Source of the DNA: Aquatica leii
Lineage: Eukaryota; Arthropoda; Insecta; Coleoptera; Lampyridae
Direction: 5' to 3'
DNA: 64,000 nucleotides
Assembly (NCBI GenBank): GCA_035610365.1
Contig: CM069433.1
Span: 166,486,882-166,550,881 of the forward strand
A model generated the notes under the pieces. It made no database searches, was not told the origin of the DNA, and was given only the letters and a program-made list of their open reading frames with translations. The position numbers and the translations under genes were made by a program. Numbering within the stretch: position 1 is the first letter of the stretch; each line of letters begins with the position of its first letter. Shown here one piece after another: positions 33,803 through 44,469 of the stretch.

Positions 33803-36033
33803 AGGCTGCTCGTAAACTGAAGAGTCAGCTTGAGGAATTGTTGAAGTTGGGTTGTTTTGAGCTGCGCAAACGGGCCAGCAATGATATTTCGTTATTAGAC
33901 GATCTTCCCGCCGAACATTGTCAAATACAGCCGTTAACATTCCAAGAAGACGCGGAGTCGGTTGTAAAAATACTTGGCCTACAATGGCAATCCAACTGTG
34001 ACGCATTTTCGTTCACGGTTAAGGTACAAGATCTTCCATGTACCAAGCGAGCGATTCTTTCTGAAATCGCAAGAATGTACGATCCATTAGGATTTTTATC
34101 GCCAGTAATTTTGTTTGCCAAGAGGTTGATTCAGCGTCTCTGGGCGTTAGGTCTCGGGTGGGATGACCTCCCTCCTTCGGATGTCTGTGAGTCATGGACT
34201 CAATTTAAAAGGGAACTTCCTTCATTGGTGGCATTGAAAATCCCTCGATTATTACCGCATATGTCGCACAAGTCTTGTCAACTTCATGCTTTCTGTGACG
34301 CTTCGCAAGTAGGTTATGCTTGTGTGATTTATTTTCGTTTTATTGATGACGCCAAGAATATCCGTATCAATCTTGTGGTTGCCAAATCCAAGGTTGCCCC
34401 TTTAAAAGTGTTATCAATTCCTCGTCTCGAGTTGTGCGCCGCAGTGTTGTTGTCAAAACTAGTGACCTTTGTTGTAGACACTTACAAAACCATGATAACT
34501 ATTGAAAGGGTATTTGCTTGGAGCGACTCCACTGTTGCTTTAACGTGGATCAAGTCGTCGCCGCATCGTTGGCGCCCTTTCGTTTCGAATCGCGTAAGCT
34601 TCGTTCAGGAGCGAGTTCCGCCAAAATACTGGCAACATGTCCGTTCCGGACAAAACCCGGCTGATCCAGCCTCTCGCGGTCTCCTACCAGGAGAAATTTC
34701 GTCATGTTCGCTTTGGTGGGCGGGTCCACCATTTTTACAAGACCCTGCTTTTGATGATTCCTGCAATCGTTCCGTTGAACTCCAACCAGAGGAAGAAGCA
34801 CGTTTGGAGGAGCGAACTGTCGTGTTGATCGCCCAACAAGAAAAGCATTGGGTACTCAATTTATTGGACAAGTTGTCCTCCCTTCGTAAAATACAAGGTA
34901 TTGTTGCTTACGTATTTCGTTTCGCAAATTCTGGTAACAAGGACCGTGTCACAGGGGCCCTTTCATCCGCAGAATTGCACAAGGCACTTTTATTCATGTG
35001 TAAAGTTGTGCAGCAATTAGCTTTTTCCGAAACAATTTTATTGCTTCGCCAAGGTAAGCTTTGTTCTAAACCTATTAGGAAATTATCTCCATTTATGAAC
35101 AATGAAGGATTCCTACGTGTCGGTGGACGCCTTTGTCACTCCGAATTATCCTCGGATGCTAAGCACCCCCTGTTGCTGCCTCGTTCCCATCGACTTACAG
35201 AGTTGATAATTGAGCATTTTCATCGGGTGCATTTACACTCCGGTGTTCAGACATTGCAATTTTTATTATCGCAACAGTTCTGGATTTTATCAGCACGTCG
35301 TGCAATCAAGCACTCTCTGTCAAGTTGTTTTCGTTGTTTTCGTGTACGTCCACGTGTCAGCCCCCCTTTTATGGGTGACCTTCCTGCGTCACGTGTGTCG
35401 CAAGTGAAGCCGTTTTCTCGAGTTGGCGTTGACTACGCCGGTCCTTTTTTTTTGACACTAGGTCGAGTGAGAGGAGCTAAAATCTACAAAGGCTACATCT
35501 GCATATTTGTTTGTTTTGCCGTTAAAGCCGTCCATTTAGAAGTGGTCTCAGACCTGACTACGGAGGCATTTCTTGCGGCTTTCCGTCGTTTCGTTGCTCG
35601 ACGAGGTCGTTGTAGTGACATCTACAGTGACTGTGGCACCAATTTTATTGGCGCTAATCGTATACTTCAAAATTTGAGTCAACAGTCTGCTGACACACTG
35701 GCCATCAAATGGCATTGTAATCCTCCTGCCTCTCCACATTTTGGTGGATTGTGGGAGGCCGGAGTTAAATCCGTCAAAACCCACCTGTCGCGTGTGTTTG
35801 GTGAACAAACCTTCACTTATGAAGACTTTAATACAGTCCTAATCCAAATCGAAGCCGTGTTGAATTCACGCCCATTGTACCCGATGAGTTCGGATCCGAA
35901 TGATTTATCAGTCCTCACTCCTGGGCACTTCTTGACCCTTGAGCCGTTGACTGCTCCTCCTGACGAGGATGTCACGTCTCTCCCTTTAAATCGGTTGTCA
36001 CGTTGGCGTTTTGTTCAGCGTTGTCAACAATAA
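33745..36033 (+). CDS. BEL/Pao RT (YVDD)-RNase H-integrase, second frame
   Basis: Continues the first frame after a frameshift between about 33740 and 33763. The frame is open from 33628, but only from about 33745 does it match RT. Contents: RT palm LYVDDVASGA (33762-33791), RNase H (HAFCDASQVGYACVIYF, IPRLELCAAVLLSKL, WSDSTVALTWI), then the integrase His-Cys region (HRVHLHSGVQ...SCFRCF) and catalytic core with VDYAGP, YSDCGTNF and GGLWEAG. In the core, Cys replaces the usual Asn of SDNG; the three acidic residues remain. A TAA at 36031-36033 stops it before the C-terminal domain. Confidence 0.9.
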   Translation, partial: FAIRSDLYVDDVASGADTLEAARKLKSQLEELLKLGCFELRKRASNDISLLDDLPAEHCQIQPLTFQEDAESVVKILGLQWQSNCDAFSFTVKVQDLPCTKRAILSEIARMYDPLGFLSPVILFAKRLIQRLWALGLGWDDLPPSDVCESWTQFKRELPSLVALKIPRLLPHMSHKSCQLHAFCDASQVGYACVIYFRFIDDAKNIRINLVVAKSKVAPLKVLSIPRLELCAAVLLSKLVTFVVDTYKTMITIERVFAWSDSTVALTWIKSSPHRWRPFVSNRVSFVQERVPPKYWQHVRSGQNPADPASRGLLPGEISSCSLWWAGPPFLQDPAFDDSCNRSVELQPEEEARLEERTVVLIAQQEKHWVLNLLDKLSSLRKIQGIVAYVFRFANSGNKDRVTGALSSAELHKALLFMCKVVQQLAFSETILLLRQGKLCSKPIRKLSPFMNNEGFLRVGGRLCHSELSSDAKHPLLLPRSHRLTELIIEHFHRVHLHSGVQTLQFLLSQQFWILSARRAIKHSLSSCFRCFRVRPRVSPPFMGDLPASRVSQVKPFSRVGVDYAGPFFLTLGRVRGAKIYKGYICIFVCFAVKAVHLEVVSDLTTEAFLAAFRRFVARRGRCSDIYSDCGTNFIGANRILQNLSQQSADTLAIKWHCNPPASPHFGGLWEAGVKSVKTHLSRVFGEQTFTYEDFNTVLIQIEAVLNSRPLYPMSSDPNDLSVLTPGHFLTLEPLTAPPDEDVTSLPLNRLSRWRFVQRCQQ

Positions 36034-36309
36034 TTTTGGCGTCGTTGGCACTATGAGTACTTACATACACTCCAACAACGCGCAAAGTGGAATCAACCTT
36101 CCACTACCCCTTTAGTGGACAGTTTAGTGGTGATAAAGAACGAGTTGGTTCCACCGCTGCAGTGGCAACTGGGTCGCATCGTAACCCTACATCCCGGTAA
36201 GGATGGCATCGCTCGTGTTGCCACCCTCAAGACCGCGCGAGGCTTAATTAAAAGACCTCTAACCAAAATTTGCCCTGTGCCCATGCCACAGCATAAACCT
36301 GTTTGTTAA
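36034..36309 (+). pseudogene. BEL/Pao integrase C-terminal tail cut off by a stop
   Basis: Directly in frame after the TAA at 36031-36033, the sequence reads FWRRWHYEYLHTLQQRAKW and PPLQWQLGRIVTLHPGKDGI, the usual C-terminal region of BEL integrases. It ends at TAA 36307-36309. Probably a single point mutation separated it from the rest. Confidence 0.85.
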
Positions 36310-36440
36310 TTTTTATTCGTTTATGTTATTTTAATTTAGTTTTGTTTTTAGTATTAGTTGTTGACCCGTTGGGTGATTAATTTAATTCATTTCGAACACT
36401 TAAAAAAATCACGCTGTTATAGTGATTTTGGTGGGCGGTA

Positions 36441-36990
36441 TGTTTTGGATTTGTATTTAAATTTACAGATATCCCGACCATACCCCTTCCTTTTGTTGCT
36501 TCCTGATGCTTTCCGATACTCGCCCAAACCCGAAGAACGAACCTTACTTGTTAATTGTCGGTTGAATCTACGAGCCGTTTTTTTGCGACATGAAGAGTCG
36601 TTTTGTATTAATTTAAACTGGTGGCACCGTTATCAAGTTTGGGAGAAGAATGCTGTGGATGGAGCTCCTTGTCCCAACATTTTATTGGAGACCCCCATCG
36701 AACAAGTGACCACAGGATCCAATTTAATACCCACGTCGTCGGCCGCTGACATTATTAGTATTACAAGGTTAGTTCGTTCCTTTTTCCATTCAAGTATTTA
36801 TTGTGATTTTAATATATAGATCCAATACCTACGTCGCCGGCCGCGGATATTTTTAATTATTTTATAATACTTTTTAACTGGTCAATATCATGTTAGTTAT
36901 TTTTTTTTGTTGTGTGTGTCATTAAATCGTTTTATAAAATTATGCAGCTTGCTTTATTTCAATAAAACACTTCATGCGGTTTGTGCAAAT
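36441..36990 (+). repeat. 3' LTR of BEL element 1
   Basis: Matches 29794-30343 except for one base. It is preceded by a purine-rich GGTGGGCGG (polypurine tract) at 36430-36438. Confidence 0.92.
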
Positions 36991-36996
36991 AGACAG
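36991..36996. repeat. Target-site duplication of BEL element 1, right
   Basis: AGACAG directly after the 3' LTR, the same as 29788-29793. Confidence 0.85.
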
Positions 36997-37573
36997 ACTT
37001 ATATATGTCTTTTTCTTACACAACGATTATATTTTCAAAAATGCGTGTTATGCCGGAACGATCGGTTTCATCAATGTAAACTAAACCCCATAAACAAGAA
37101 ATTTGATATACACTTTGAAAAGAAACGGTAGAAAATTTGTTCTTGCGGGAAGAAAGAAATGAAAATTTTTGTCTGTCGAGTTGAATATGGGTTTAATACC
37201 ATTATTACGAAGAAGTTTCCTTATTTGATCTGTAACTTTATGAACGTAAGGTAACAATGTCAATTTTGGATTGGATTGATAATTAGAAATGTCCTTAGAT
37301 ATTCAAGCACCTGGATGTAGACGACGATTAATAATTAGTTGAATATTTGGCTTCACATAACCATTGTCCACCAAGGTTCTAGTAAGATGACGGAGTTCCG
37401 AGTCTAGATTCTCAAGTTAGCAAATAGAAAAAACGCGATGAACCAAAAATTCAATAACAGAACGTTTCTGTGCAGGATGATGATGAGACAAACCATGAAG
37501 GTATCTGTCGGTATGGGTGGATTTGCAACAGAATGGCCCAGAAATCCGTTGGGTTTACAAGTCACAAAAACTT
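36997..37573 (-). pseudogene. Penelope-like element copy 1: RT C terminus and start of GIY-YIG region
   Basis: On minus, from 37573: VTCKPNGFLGHS, RKPTHTDRYLHGLSHHHPAQ, ELRHLTRTLVDNGYVKPNIQ, LPYVHKVTDQIRKLLRNNGI. These are the end of a Penelope RT and the linker to the nuclease. The GIY-YIG start is degraded (near 37000-37090), then the BEL element interrupts. Several frame changes and stops. Confidence 0.8.
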
Positions 37574-38568
37574 TGTAATAAATAATAAAAACATACAATA
37601 AAATAATAATAAACGTGCATAATATAAAAATACATTTATCGAAAGCAAAAATACTTATTTTACCACGGCAGCAGTCGGAACACAGACCTCTGAGTGTGAG
37701 CTGGAATGAAATTAAAATACACAGGCGTGAATTTTTTTAATTTATTTGCAACTATAACATAATACACTAACTATTTACATTAAAGAAAAAAATGAACATT
37801 ATTTGGATTAAAACAATATTTGGTCGCCAACCACCTTTAAATTGGCGATATATAAATAGCATGAAATCTTATAACTAACTATTAATCGATATCAATTAAA
37901 AAAGTAATAAACGTTCAATTTGTTACGGAATATGTATTCCGAAAAGTTTTTGATAACGCAATTTAATTAATTTCAATTTAAAATGTAATAAGTAGTAGCA
38001 TAAATTCTAGTTGACTCACCATATATTATGACGTTATCTGATATCTTCTATTTATGGCACAGTTTTTGTTGAAATGATAAGCTTCTTCTAGCCCAAAATA
38101 ACGAATCAAACAAAGGTAGATTTGAAAATGCAACAGCAGGCATAAAACCAAAATATAAATCCAATAAATAAAAATCCAGTAAATAAAAGAAAAGATGAAG
38201 TAAATAAAAAACTCCAATAACGGAAAATCCAGTAAATAAAAAAACTGTTGTTTTAGATACAACGGTCTTGAAATCAATTCCTTTTTCTAAATGTATTGCG
38301 TCACATTTTGAAATCACAGCAATTAGTTGGAATAAATAAAAATTAATTTCTATGCGTTTTTACGCCATAATTAATAAAATTTATCTTCCTTGCACCACTA
38401 CGACGTGTAAGCCTAAAGATGGCTTAAACGGAAGTACGAACAAAAATCGATTGCTCGGTCGATTCGAAATACGACGCGACGTTGCCAAACTGAATAAATT
38501 TAAATGCAAATTAGTACGTGAATGCAAAATAGGATTTTAAATGTAATGAATTCTAACGGGACGTTACA
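37574..38568 (+). mobile_element. Solo LTR-like insert, 995 bp
   Basis: Begins TGTAATAAATAATAAAAAC and ends GGGACGTTACA, i.e. TG...CA. It is flanked by ACTT at 37570-37573 and 38569-38572. It interrupts the Penelope RT: outside it, the protein motifs before (SLSF) and after (VTCKPNG) are continuous. A TATA-like GATATATAAATAG (near 37845-37860) suggests LTR orientation on plus. No coding or internal region, so probably a solo LTR of a gypsy-type element. Confidence 0.65.
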
Positions 38569-38572
38569 ACTT

Positions 38573-39245
38573 TAAAAAATGAGAGGGAACTATTAGTTTT
38601 TATTTCCATATTAAATTTGATATCTGTGTGTTGATTGCTTAGATGATCAAGAATCTTAGACAATTCGAGAAGACTATGAGATCAAACAATATACGTGTCG
38701 TCAGCATACCTAAACTTGACTTTATGTTTTAATATTGATAATTTCGTAGCAACAGTTTCATAGGATACTATAAAAATTGTTATCGAATTGGAAGTAAGTG
38801 ACTCATGTCCTTGTCATAGTGAGCCAGAATTTGTTTAATAGCAATAAACAAATTCTTCATAAGAACTCTGGCAACAAGTCAAAACTTAAAAGAAGATCTT
38901 GGGTTTCAAATTTTATAACGTTAAATAAAATGTTGAAACTTGACAATGTGAGAAGAGATTTAAGCTGTAAATTTTGAAATATGTTGGCAAAAACTTGGTT
39001 AGCTTGTGTGTACGAGGTTGGATAGTACTGACGATAAGCCGAAAGGGTACACTTTATTTGTGAACTTTGAGAAGTCCGTATAGACTAGGTGGTTTTGATT
39101 TAATTACTTTAGAGATTTAAAGATTGTGCGAGTGTGAATACGAATGGAATCTGAGATGTGGCGAGGAAGATGTTTTATAGAAGACTTGACACCAAATAAA
39201 ATATTTTCTTTAGGAATACGTTTGGGAGCAACAGCATATACACTT
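38573..39245 (-). pseudogene. Penelope-like element copy 1: RT palm
   Basis: On minus, degenerate RT motifs are followed by FRYADDTYIV (near 38690-38720), then SLLELSKILDHLSNQHTDIK, matching the Penelope RT motif C region ((R)YxDD). YADD retains both Asp residues. Upstream stretches (39245-38760) resemble the fingers/palm with multiple stops. Continues beyond the solo LTR at 37573. Confidence 0.75.
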
Positions 39246-39670
39246 AGACAGTAGACAGTACCGATTCCTGTTCTAAAGTGAGAGTCACATTATATAAATT
39301 GACGAGCACGGTGTAGAATATTTTTAGAAAAACGTGCCTGAATGTGGAACTTAATTTTGAGAGATGCAAAAAAGATGTTGTGGTCGCGAGAGCGACTAAT
39401 AACTGGTAGTCAAAATTACCATAAATCAGTGTATTTTTAAAGGAATAGTGAATAACAATGGTACAGAATTGTAGTGTAAACCAATTTACATGAAATAAAT
39501 AAATTTTGTTACGTTGCTTTCTAATGTAATCAGTTCTTATATACATTTATATATTTTTTATTCTTTGTTTTCTAACCAATAAACGTAGTCAAACATTGTC
39601 CTAAAACACCCACGAATAACCAAGATCTTTTAAAACAAAAAACCGTTTCTACTGATGAAAATTTATCTTA
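39246..39670. other. Spacer, nothing recognised
   Basis: AT-rich sequence between the Penelope RT and the next protein remnant. Confidence 0.35.
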
Positions 39671-39679
39671 TGATAAACA

Positions 39680-40960
39680 AATAAGCAGTTCAAAAATTGT
39701 TACACCAGCCCAAGATGAGAAAAAAACATTTTATTTATGGAACAATAGAATTCGTAACTGTTACAAAGATATTCTGTATTGTAACACCTGGACGTAAAAA
39801 AAATACAAAAGTTGAGAGACAAAATAGAAGCCAAAAAATACTATTTAATGGAAACAAAAATCATCAAAAGCAGGTGCATTGAAGATAAGAAAACTAGAAA
39901 ACATTTGTTTTGAGCATCCAAATGTCACAGAAAAATTAAAAGTAAGAAGTAATCTAGATTGACCAAGCTTAGAAGAATATCAAATAAATTTGCCTCAAAC
40001 TATCATAAAAATTGCAATCTTTGGTAGTTCTGCTGGTGAACAGAGACAATATAAATCTGTAAAAATTTAGATTAATTGCACGAACAAAAAAGAATTCGTA
40101 TTTTTAATTGAGTAGGAGTGCTACGTATTAACGACCAAAAAATTCAGCACCTCGCAAAGTAAAGTTCTTGTAAAATTAATTCGTGTTACAAGCAATTTTA
40201 AAAAACGTATTGACACTGAGTTCGCGACATCTTTAATTTGGTATTAGAGAGTCTTGCTTTTTTTCTCGGAACCAATAAAGGTTTTTTCTTTCGCAGGATG
40301 ATAAAGTCTGAGTTCGAATTAGACTCAGTAGCTTTTAAACAAACACTACTCTTAATGCGCTTGCAATACAGAGCTTCTCTTCCTGATCATGATTGGGTGG
40401 TGGCTGGTGAGCACAAATTGATACCGTTAGTATACGTTGGTATAATTATTGAGCCGGGTGGTTTTAGTAAACCTTTGGAAGTAACATATTCAAGGCTAAG
40501 ATTTATAGCTATTCGGAGTGGCAAACATTGTAGTTCTACTGCCAAAACACACGCTAATGATTTGAAGAACATCTAGAATCATTTAAAAGTCTTGGTTATA
40601 CAAACACTGGCTTTACAAAACCTGTAGTGATCATTTCTGCTGATGGAAGACCTGACGAAAATTATCGGTACGCATAATGAATTTATGTGTTATTCAGCAA
40701 TTACCAGACTACTATTTGGATGTTTTATTCATTGTTACTTACAACGGGTAGAAGCGTCTACAACCGCGTGGGAAAAAATGGCGACTCTAAGTCATGAACT
40801 TGCTAGCTTGATTTCGTCTTATGAGAATTAGGGATCTTCTTTAGATGTTTACGGTAACATTGTAGATAAGTAAAAATTTTAATCTGCAGGGACAATCTTG
40901 ACCGATGTTTGGGAATCGTTCAAAATTGATAGTCATGTTGTAATTACAGAAGTAGTGTAA
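39680..40960 (+). pseudogene. Remnant of a repetitive arthropod protein of unknown function
   Basis: In broken frames: ALKIRKLENICFEHPNVTEK, IAIFGSSAGEQRQYKSV, then 40238-40576 with LPDHDWVVAGEHKLIPLVYV and RLRFIAIRSGKHCSSTAKTH, then PVVIISADGRPDENYRYA, then VEASTTAWEKMATLSHELAS. I recall this motif order from a multicopy family in several invertebrates whose function is not established and which behaves like a transposon gene. At least five stops or frame changes. Assignment is from memory of the motifs. Confidence 0.5.
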
Positions 40961-42900
40961 ATAATAATTGATAATTGGTATACTAAACATATTCGTCTCA
41001 ATACTTACAATTTTAAAATGCACAAGTAAAGAGTGTTGTGGTCGTAGTAGAAGTAGTTTAAATTGCAGTAAGTTCAAAATGGATTAGTTATATCGCAAGT
41101 AAATCTTGATGATATAGTATATTGACTTTGCTCGTCTCGCTGTGAAACTTTAACCGAAAGCTGCAGATTTTCATAAAATTCCTTACCATTAGTTCTATCC
41201 ATTGATTCACGATAAATTACCAAGTAGAATATGTAAATAATGTGGTTTATAAAAAATGCGGAGTGGACAGATGAAGATGAAGTAAATGGTAGTTTCGAAG
41301 ATAACGAAGAAGATAATGCCAATTATAGATATTTCTAAGCATTTAAAGAATCCTTGTACTTCTGATAAATATCAAAACTATTTATTTGTTTGTCATTATA
41401 AATATTTATCAATTTCTTTAAATTTTATTATTAAAAATAATAAATATTTTAAAACATCAAATTTTCTGTACTATGAATCTCAATGTATCATGTAGAAAAT
41501 TTTAAATTTAGAAAATTGCAGTGATTGTAATTATGTAATTGTTGATAATTTTTTATATTAAATTAATAAAATAACTAATTATCAATTAAATTTTCTCAAC
41601 TTTACAATTTACGTTTAGCAATTGAATTTAATACAGTAGTATTTACAAACTAAAAAAATTTTAAAAGTTCTAATGTATTTGACTACTACATGTGAATTAA
41701 CTAAAGCAACAAAGTAAAGCTTGATAGTTTACGCATATTTATAAGCAAAAATTGAATTTTGTTATTTGTTTTAAATCATCATTTTCTTAACTTTGTGATC
41801 ATAACGAGGTATTGATATATAGTTTATCTTATTTACTTTGTTTACTTCAAGCTGATAAACTTACTAACCTTTCAATGCAAGGGCTATATAAATGCTATTT
41901 ATAATGTATTTACTTCTTGACACGGTGTGTACTTTAATTGCATTACCACACATGAACTATAAACAAAATTTACGCAAATAAAATAAATTTAATCTAATTA
42001 AACGCAAATTAAAACTAATCCATAAGAAATACAAATCTGAAAAAACATTTCTATATTTCTAATCTATTTTTTTTAACACTTTTGTTATATTGTAGTGCAT
42101 GTACTGCATGTTCTTTTAGATTGTATATACATACATCAACACGTTATTGCTTAAAAATACGACTTCATTTTGTTTTTATCGAATTTTTTAACTTCTTTAA
42201 AATTTTGCGATACATTTTTGCAAAAATCATAGCAAATACGAAAGAATAACCCAATAATAAAGTTGTATTCCGAAAAACAGCAGTTACACGCATTTGATTT
42301 TAAATATTTGTTTAATTTTTTTTTTGTTATTGACGTATTATCATGTTTTTTCAATCATTATCGTCCCTAATCAATCGCAAAAATTTATCTTCTATGTATA
42401 CAGAAACTATTTCTTCATAGTCATTTCTTTGTAATTTTAAATCATGACTTTGTTTGAATTTACCGGTTTTTCCTAGTTTCTTACAAAAGTAAACAACATT
42501 GGTTCATTCTCAAAAAACGTTCATATCTTGGTATACTAAAAATATTGTTAAAAATACAACTGAAGAGGCGAGTGTATAAAGCTGGCATGTTGCAAAAAGG
42601 GAATTTTGAGAAATCTACGATTGTGAAATTTTCATTCCGTAATTCTAGGGATATATATTTTTTCTTAATTTTTTTAGCTCCCCAGAAACCAAAAGAATAA
42701 ATACGTGACACCTTCTTCCAATAAGTGAATATGTAAAGTGATAGGTTTAATAACAGAAGAATCTGAATATTGTATTTTAAATATTGTTTATTAAAATAGA
42801 AAAATTACACAGTACAAAAAAGGAAAGCAACCTAAAGTATATTGACATGAATACTGACAAAATTTTCTAATATTAAATAACAATTTATGATAATAATATT
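40961..42900. other. AT-rich DNA, nothing firmly recognised
   Basis: At 41253-41336 an acidic frame (AEWTDEDEVNGSFEDNEEDN) may be the tail of the preceding protein remnant. Otherwise no supported feature. Confidence 0.3.
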
Positions 42901-42919
42901 ATACCGACATTAGGCATTA

Positions 42920-43950
42920 CTAAATCGATTGTCGTTTCCTCGATTTTTTCTTCAATTCTTTAGTTTCATTTACGTCATGACGAGACAGTAGCTTTTCGTA
43001 AAACCACTTATGCTTCTCTTTTACGTATTGGAGTTGGTCATGAAGATTTTTTAATTTTTTTTTAAACACCTTCCCATATTTTCCTGTTATCTGCGAAAAT
43101 TGAAAGTCTGGGTTGGTACAAAGTTTGTTCCTTAGCAGATAAACCTTTTTGAATAGTGTGAATTCATCAACGTGAATACATTTTATAGACCGAAATGGTA
43201 CTGTTTCGTTCTGTATATTTTTTTTCTTATGTGTAAAACCTAACTGATCCAATATGAAGCACCATAATGTCACGATATTGTTACGGTGTGAGTATCGTTT
43301 CATGCTGCCGCCGAAAGTCTATCTGAATCGAGATATGCATGGCTTATTTTACGCAACTTATGGTCGATTGTCATAAATTGGTTTTTCAGAAACATTAGCT
43401 GATATAAAGAAATGATATTAATATTTTTATTCTGGCCTGCACACGAATCCGACCAGCTAATAAGATGATTCTTGTTAGCAATTGCTCAGCTGTTGCTGAC
43501 AAAATTCCATAAACAACTGGCTATTACACTGCTGTTTCTACCAGCAATATCTTCCGTCTACGTTTGCACAAACGGCCTATCGCCTTCTAATGTAATGGCA
43601 TGAACACCAAAATGATAAAACCATAATTGTCAAAAATAATATGCTTTTGATATAGTCAGTTTTGGTAAAGGCATGGATTGTTCAAGATCCATAAAAAATA
43701 GGAAATCGACTTGTCTTTTTGAGCAATTGCTTATCACGCCGTTGACGATTAAATGCAGTCTGGGCGTTTTCTTTATATTCTGTGTTGGTTTTTTTTTACG
43801 AAACGATACATTGAATTTTATATTGAAGATATTACCAGTAGACGAGTCGTTGATACAATACAGCCGTTTTTCAGATACACATTCTTTACACACGCATAGT
43901 AAAAATATTCTAAAAGAAATCGTTTTATGTGCGTTGTGATTTCTTCAATC
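42920..43950 (-). pseudogene. Remnant of a DUF7869-like repetitive protein
   Basis: On minus: 43893-43630 reads DSSTGNIFNIKFNVSFRKKK, LIVNGVISNCSKRQVDFLFF and MDLEQSMPLPKLTISKAYYF. Further down come ISWSDSCAGQNKNIN, TIDHKLRKISHAYLDSDR, and finally 43303-42920 with KRYSHRNNIVTLWCFI and a Lys-rich end. The MDLeqPMPLPKL...WSDsCaGQNKN...DSDRdFG order is typical of a multicopy insect family (DUF7869-like) of unknown biochemical role. Frames are broken near 43310 and 43640. Confidence 0.6.
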
Positions 43951-44216
43951 ACTTCATATTTTGTTTTATGTGGCCTACTAAAATGGCAACCTCTTCTATC
44001 TGGAGAAGGAGCGGATTCACTTTTTATAATTTTTGTTTAATTACTTCGATTTTCTTTTTAGCAAGCTGATATAACATGCAGAATGCAGATTTGCATACAA
44101 CAACTTTTATGTTTATTGTATATCATCTAATCCAAAGTTACTTTTGCATTTCAACCGACAAGTATCACCACACAGGTTTCCGTCATGTGAGCTTTTGAAA
44201 GTAATTTGTACACCTA

Positions 44217-44228
44217 TATACAGGGTGT
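44217..44228 (+). repeat. TATACAGGGTGT terminus
   Basis: A mariner-type terminal motif at the downstream side of the minus-strand transposase remnant 44470-45125; may mark one end of that element. The partner end was not found. Confidence 0.35.
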
Positions 44229-44469
44229 ATCTGATTAACAAGTTGTTATTTTATCAGATGAAATTAGAGCATAAATACAAGCAAAAAATATCTAAATAAA
44301 AGTTTCATTAAATCATTTAAAAAAACTAAGGTTTTTGATACCACGAATAAATATTAACTGATCTAAGAAGTAAAAATTTCTTCTCAGCAATTTGCTGACA
44401 TCAAAAATAAAAATAAATGCAAGATAATGCTATCGGATAACGAGTAATTAAATCACTGTGGTTAAATAA

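Larger units (their letters stand above)
29794..36990 (+). mobile_element. BEL/Pao LTR retrotransposon 1, near full length
   Basis: About 7.2 kb with LTRs at both ends, a long leader (30344-31102), gag-pol and a short 3' region. The LTRs show a single difference over about 550 bp, so insertion is recent. It lies inside Penelope copy 1, in the opposite orientation, with AGACAG duplicated. Coding is interrupted by a frameshift at the RT catalytic box and a stop near the end of pol. No env-like frame. Confidence 0.93.
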
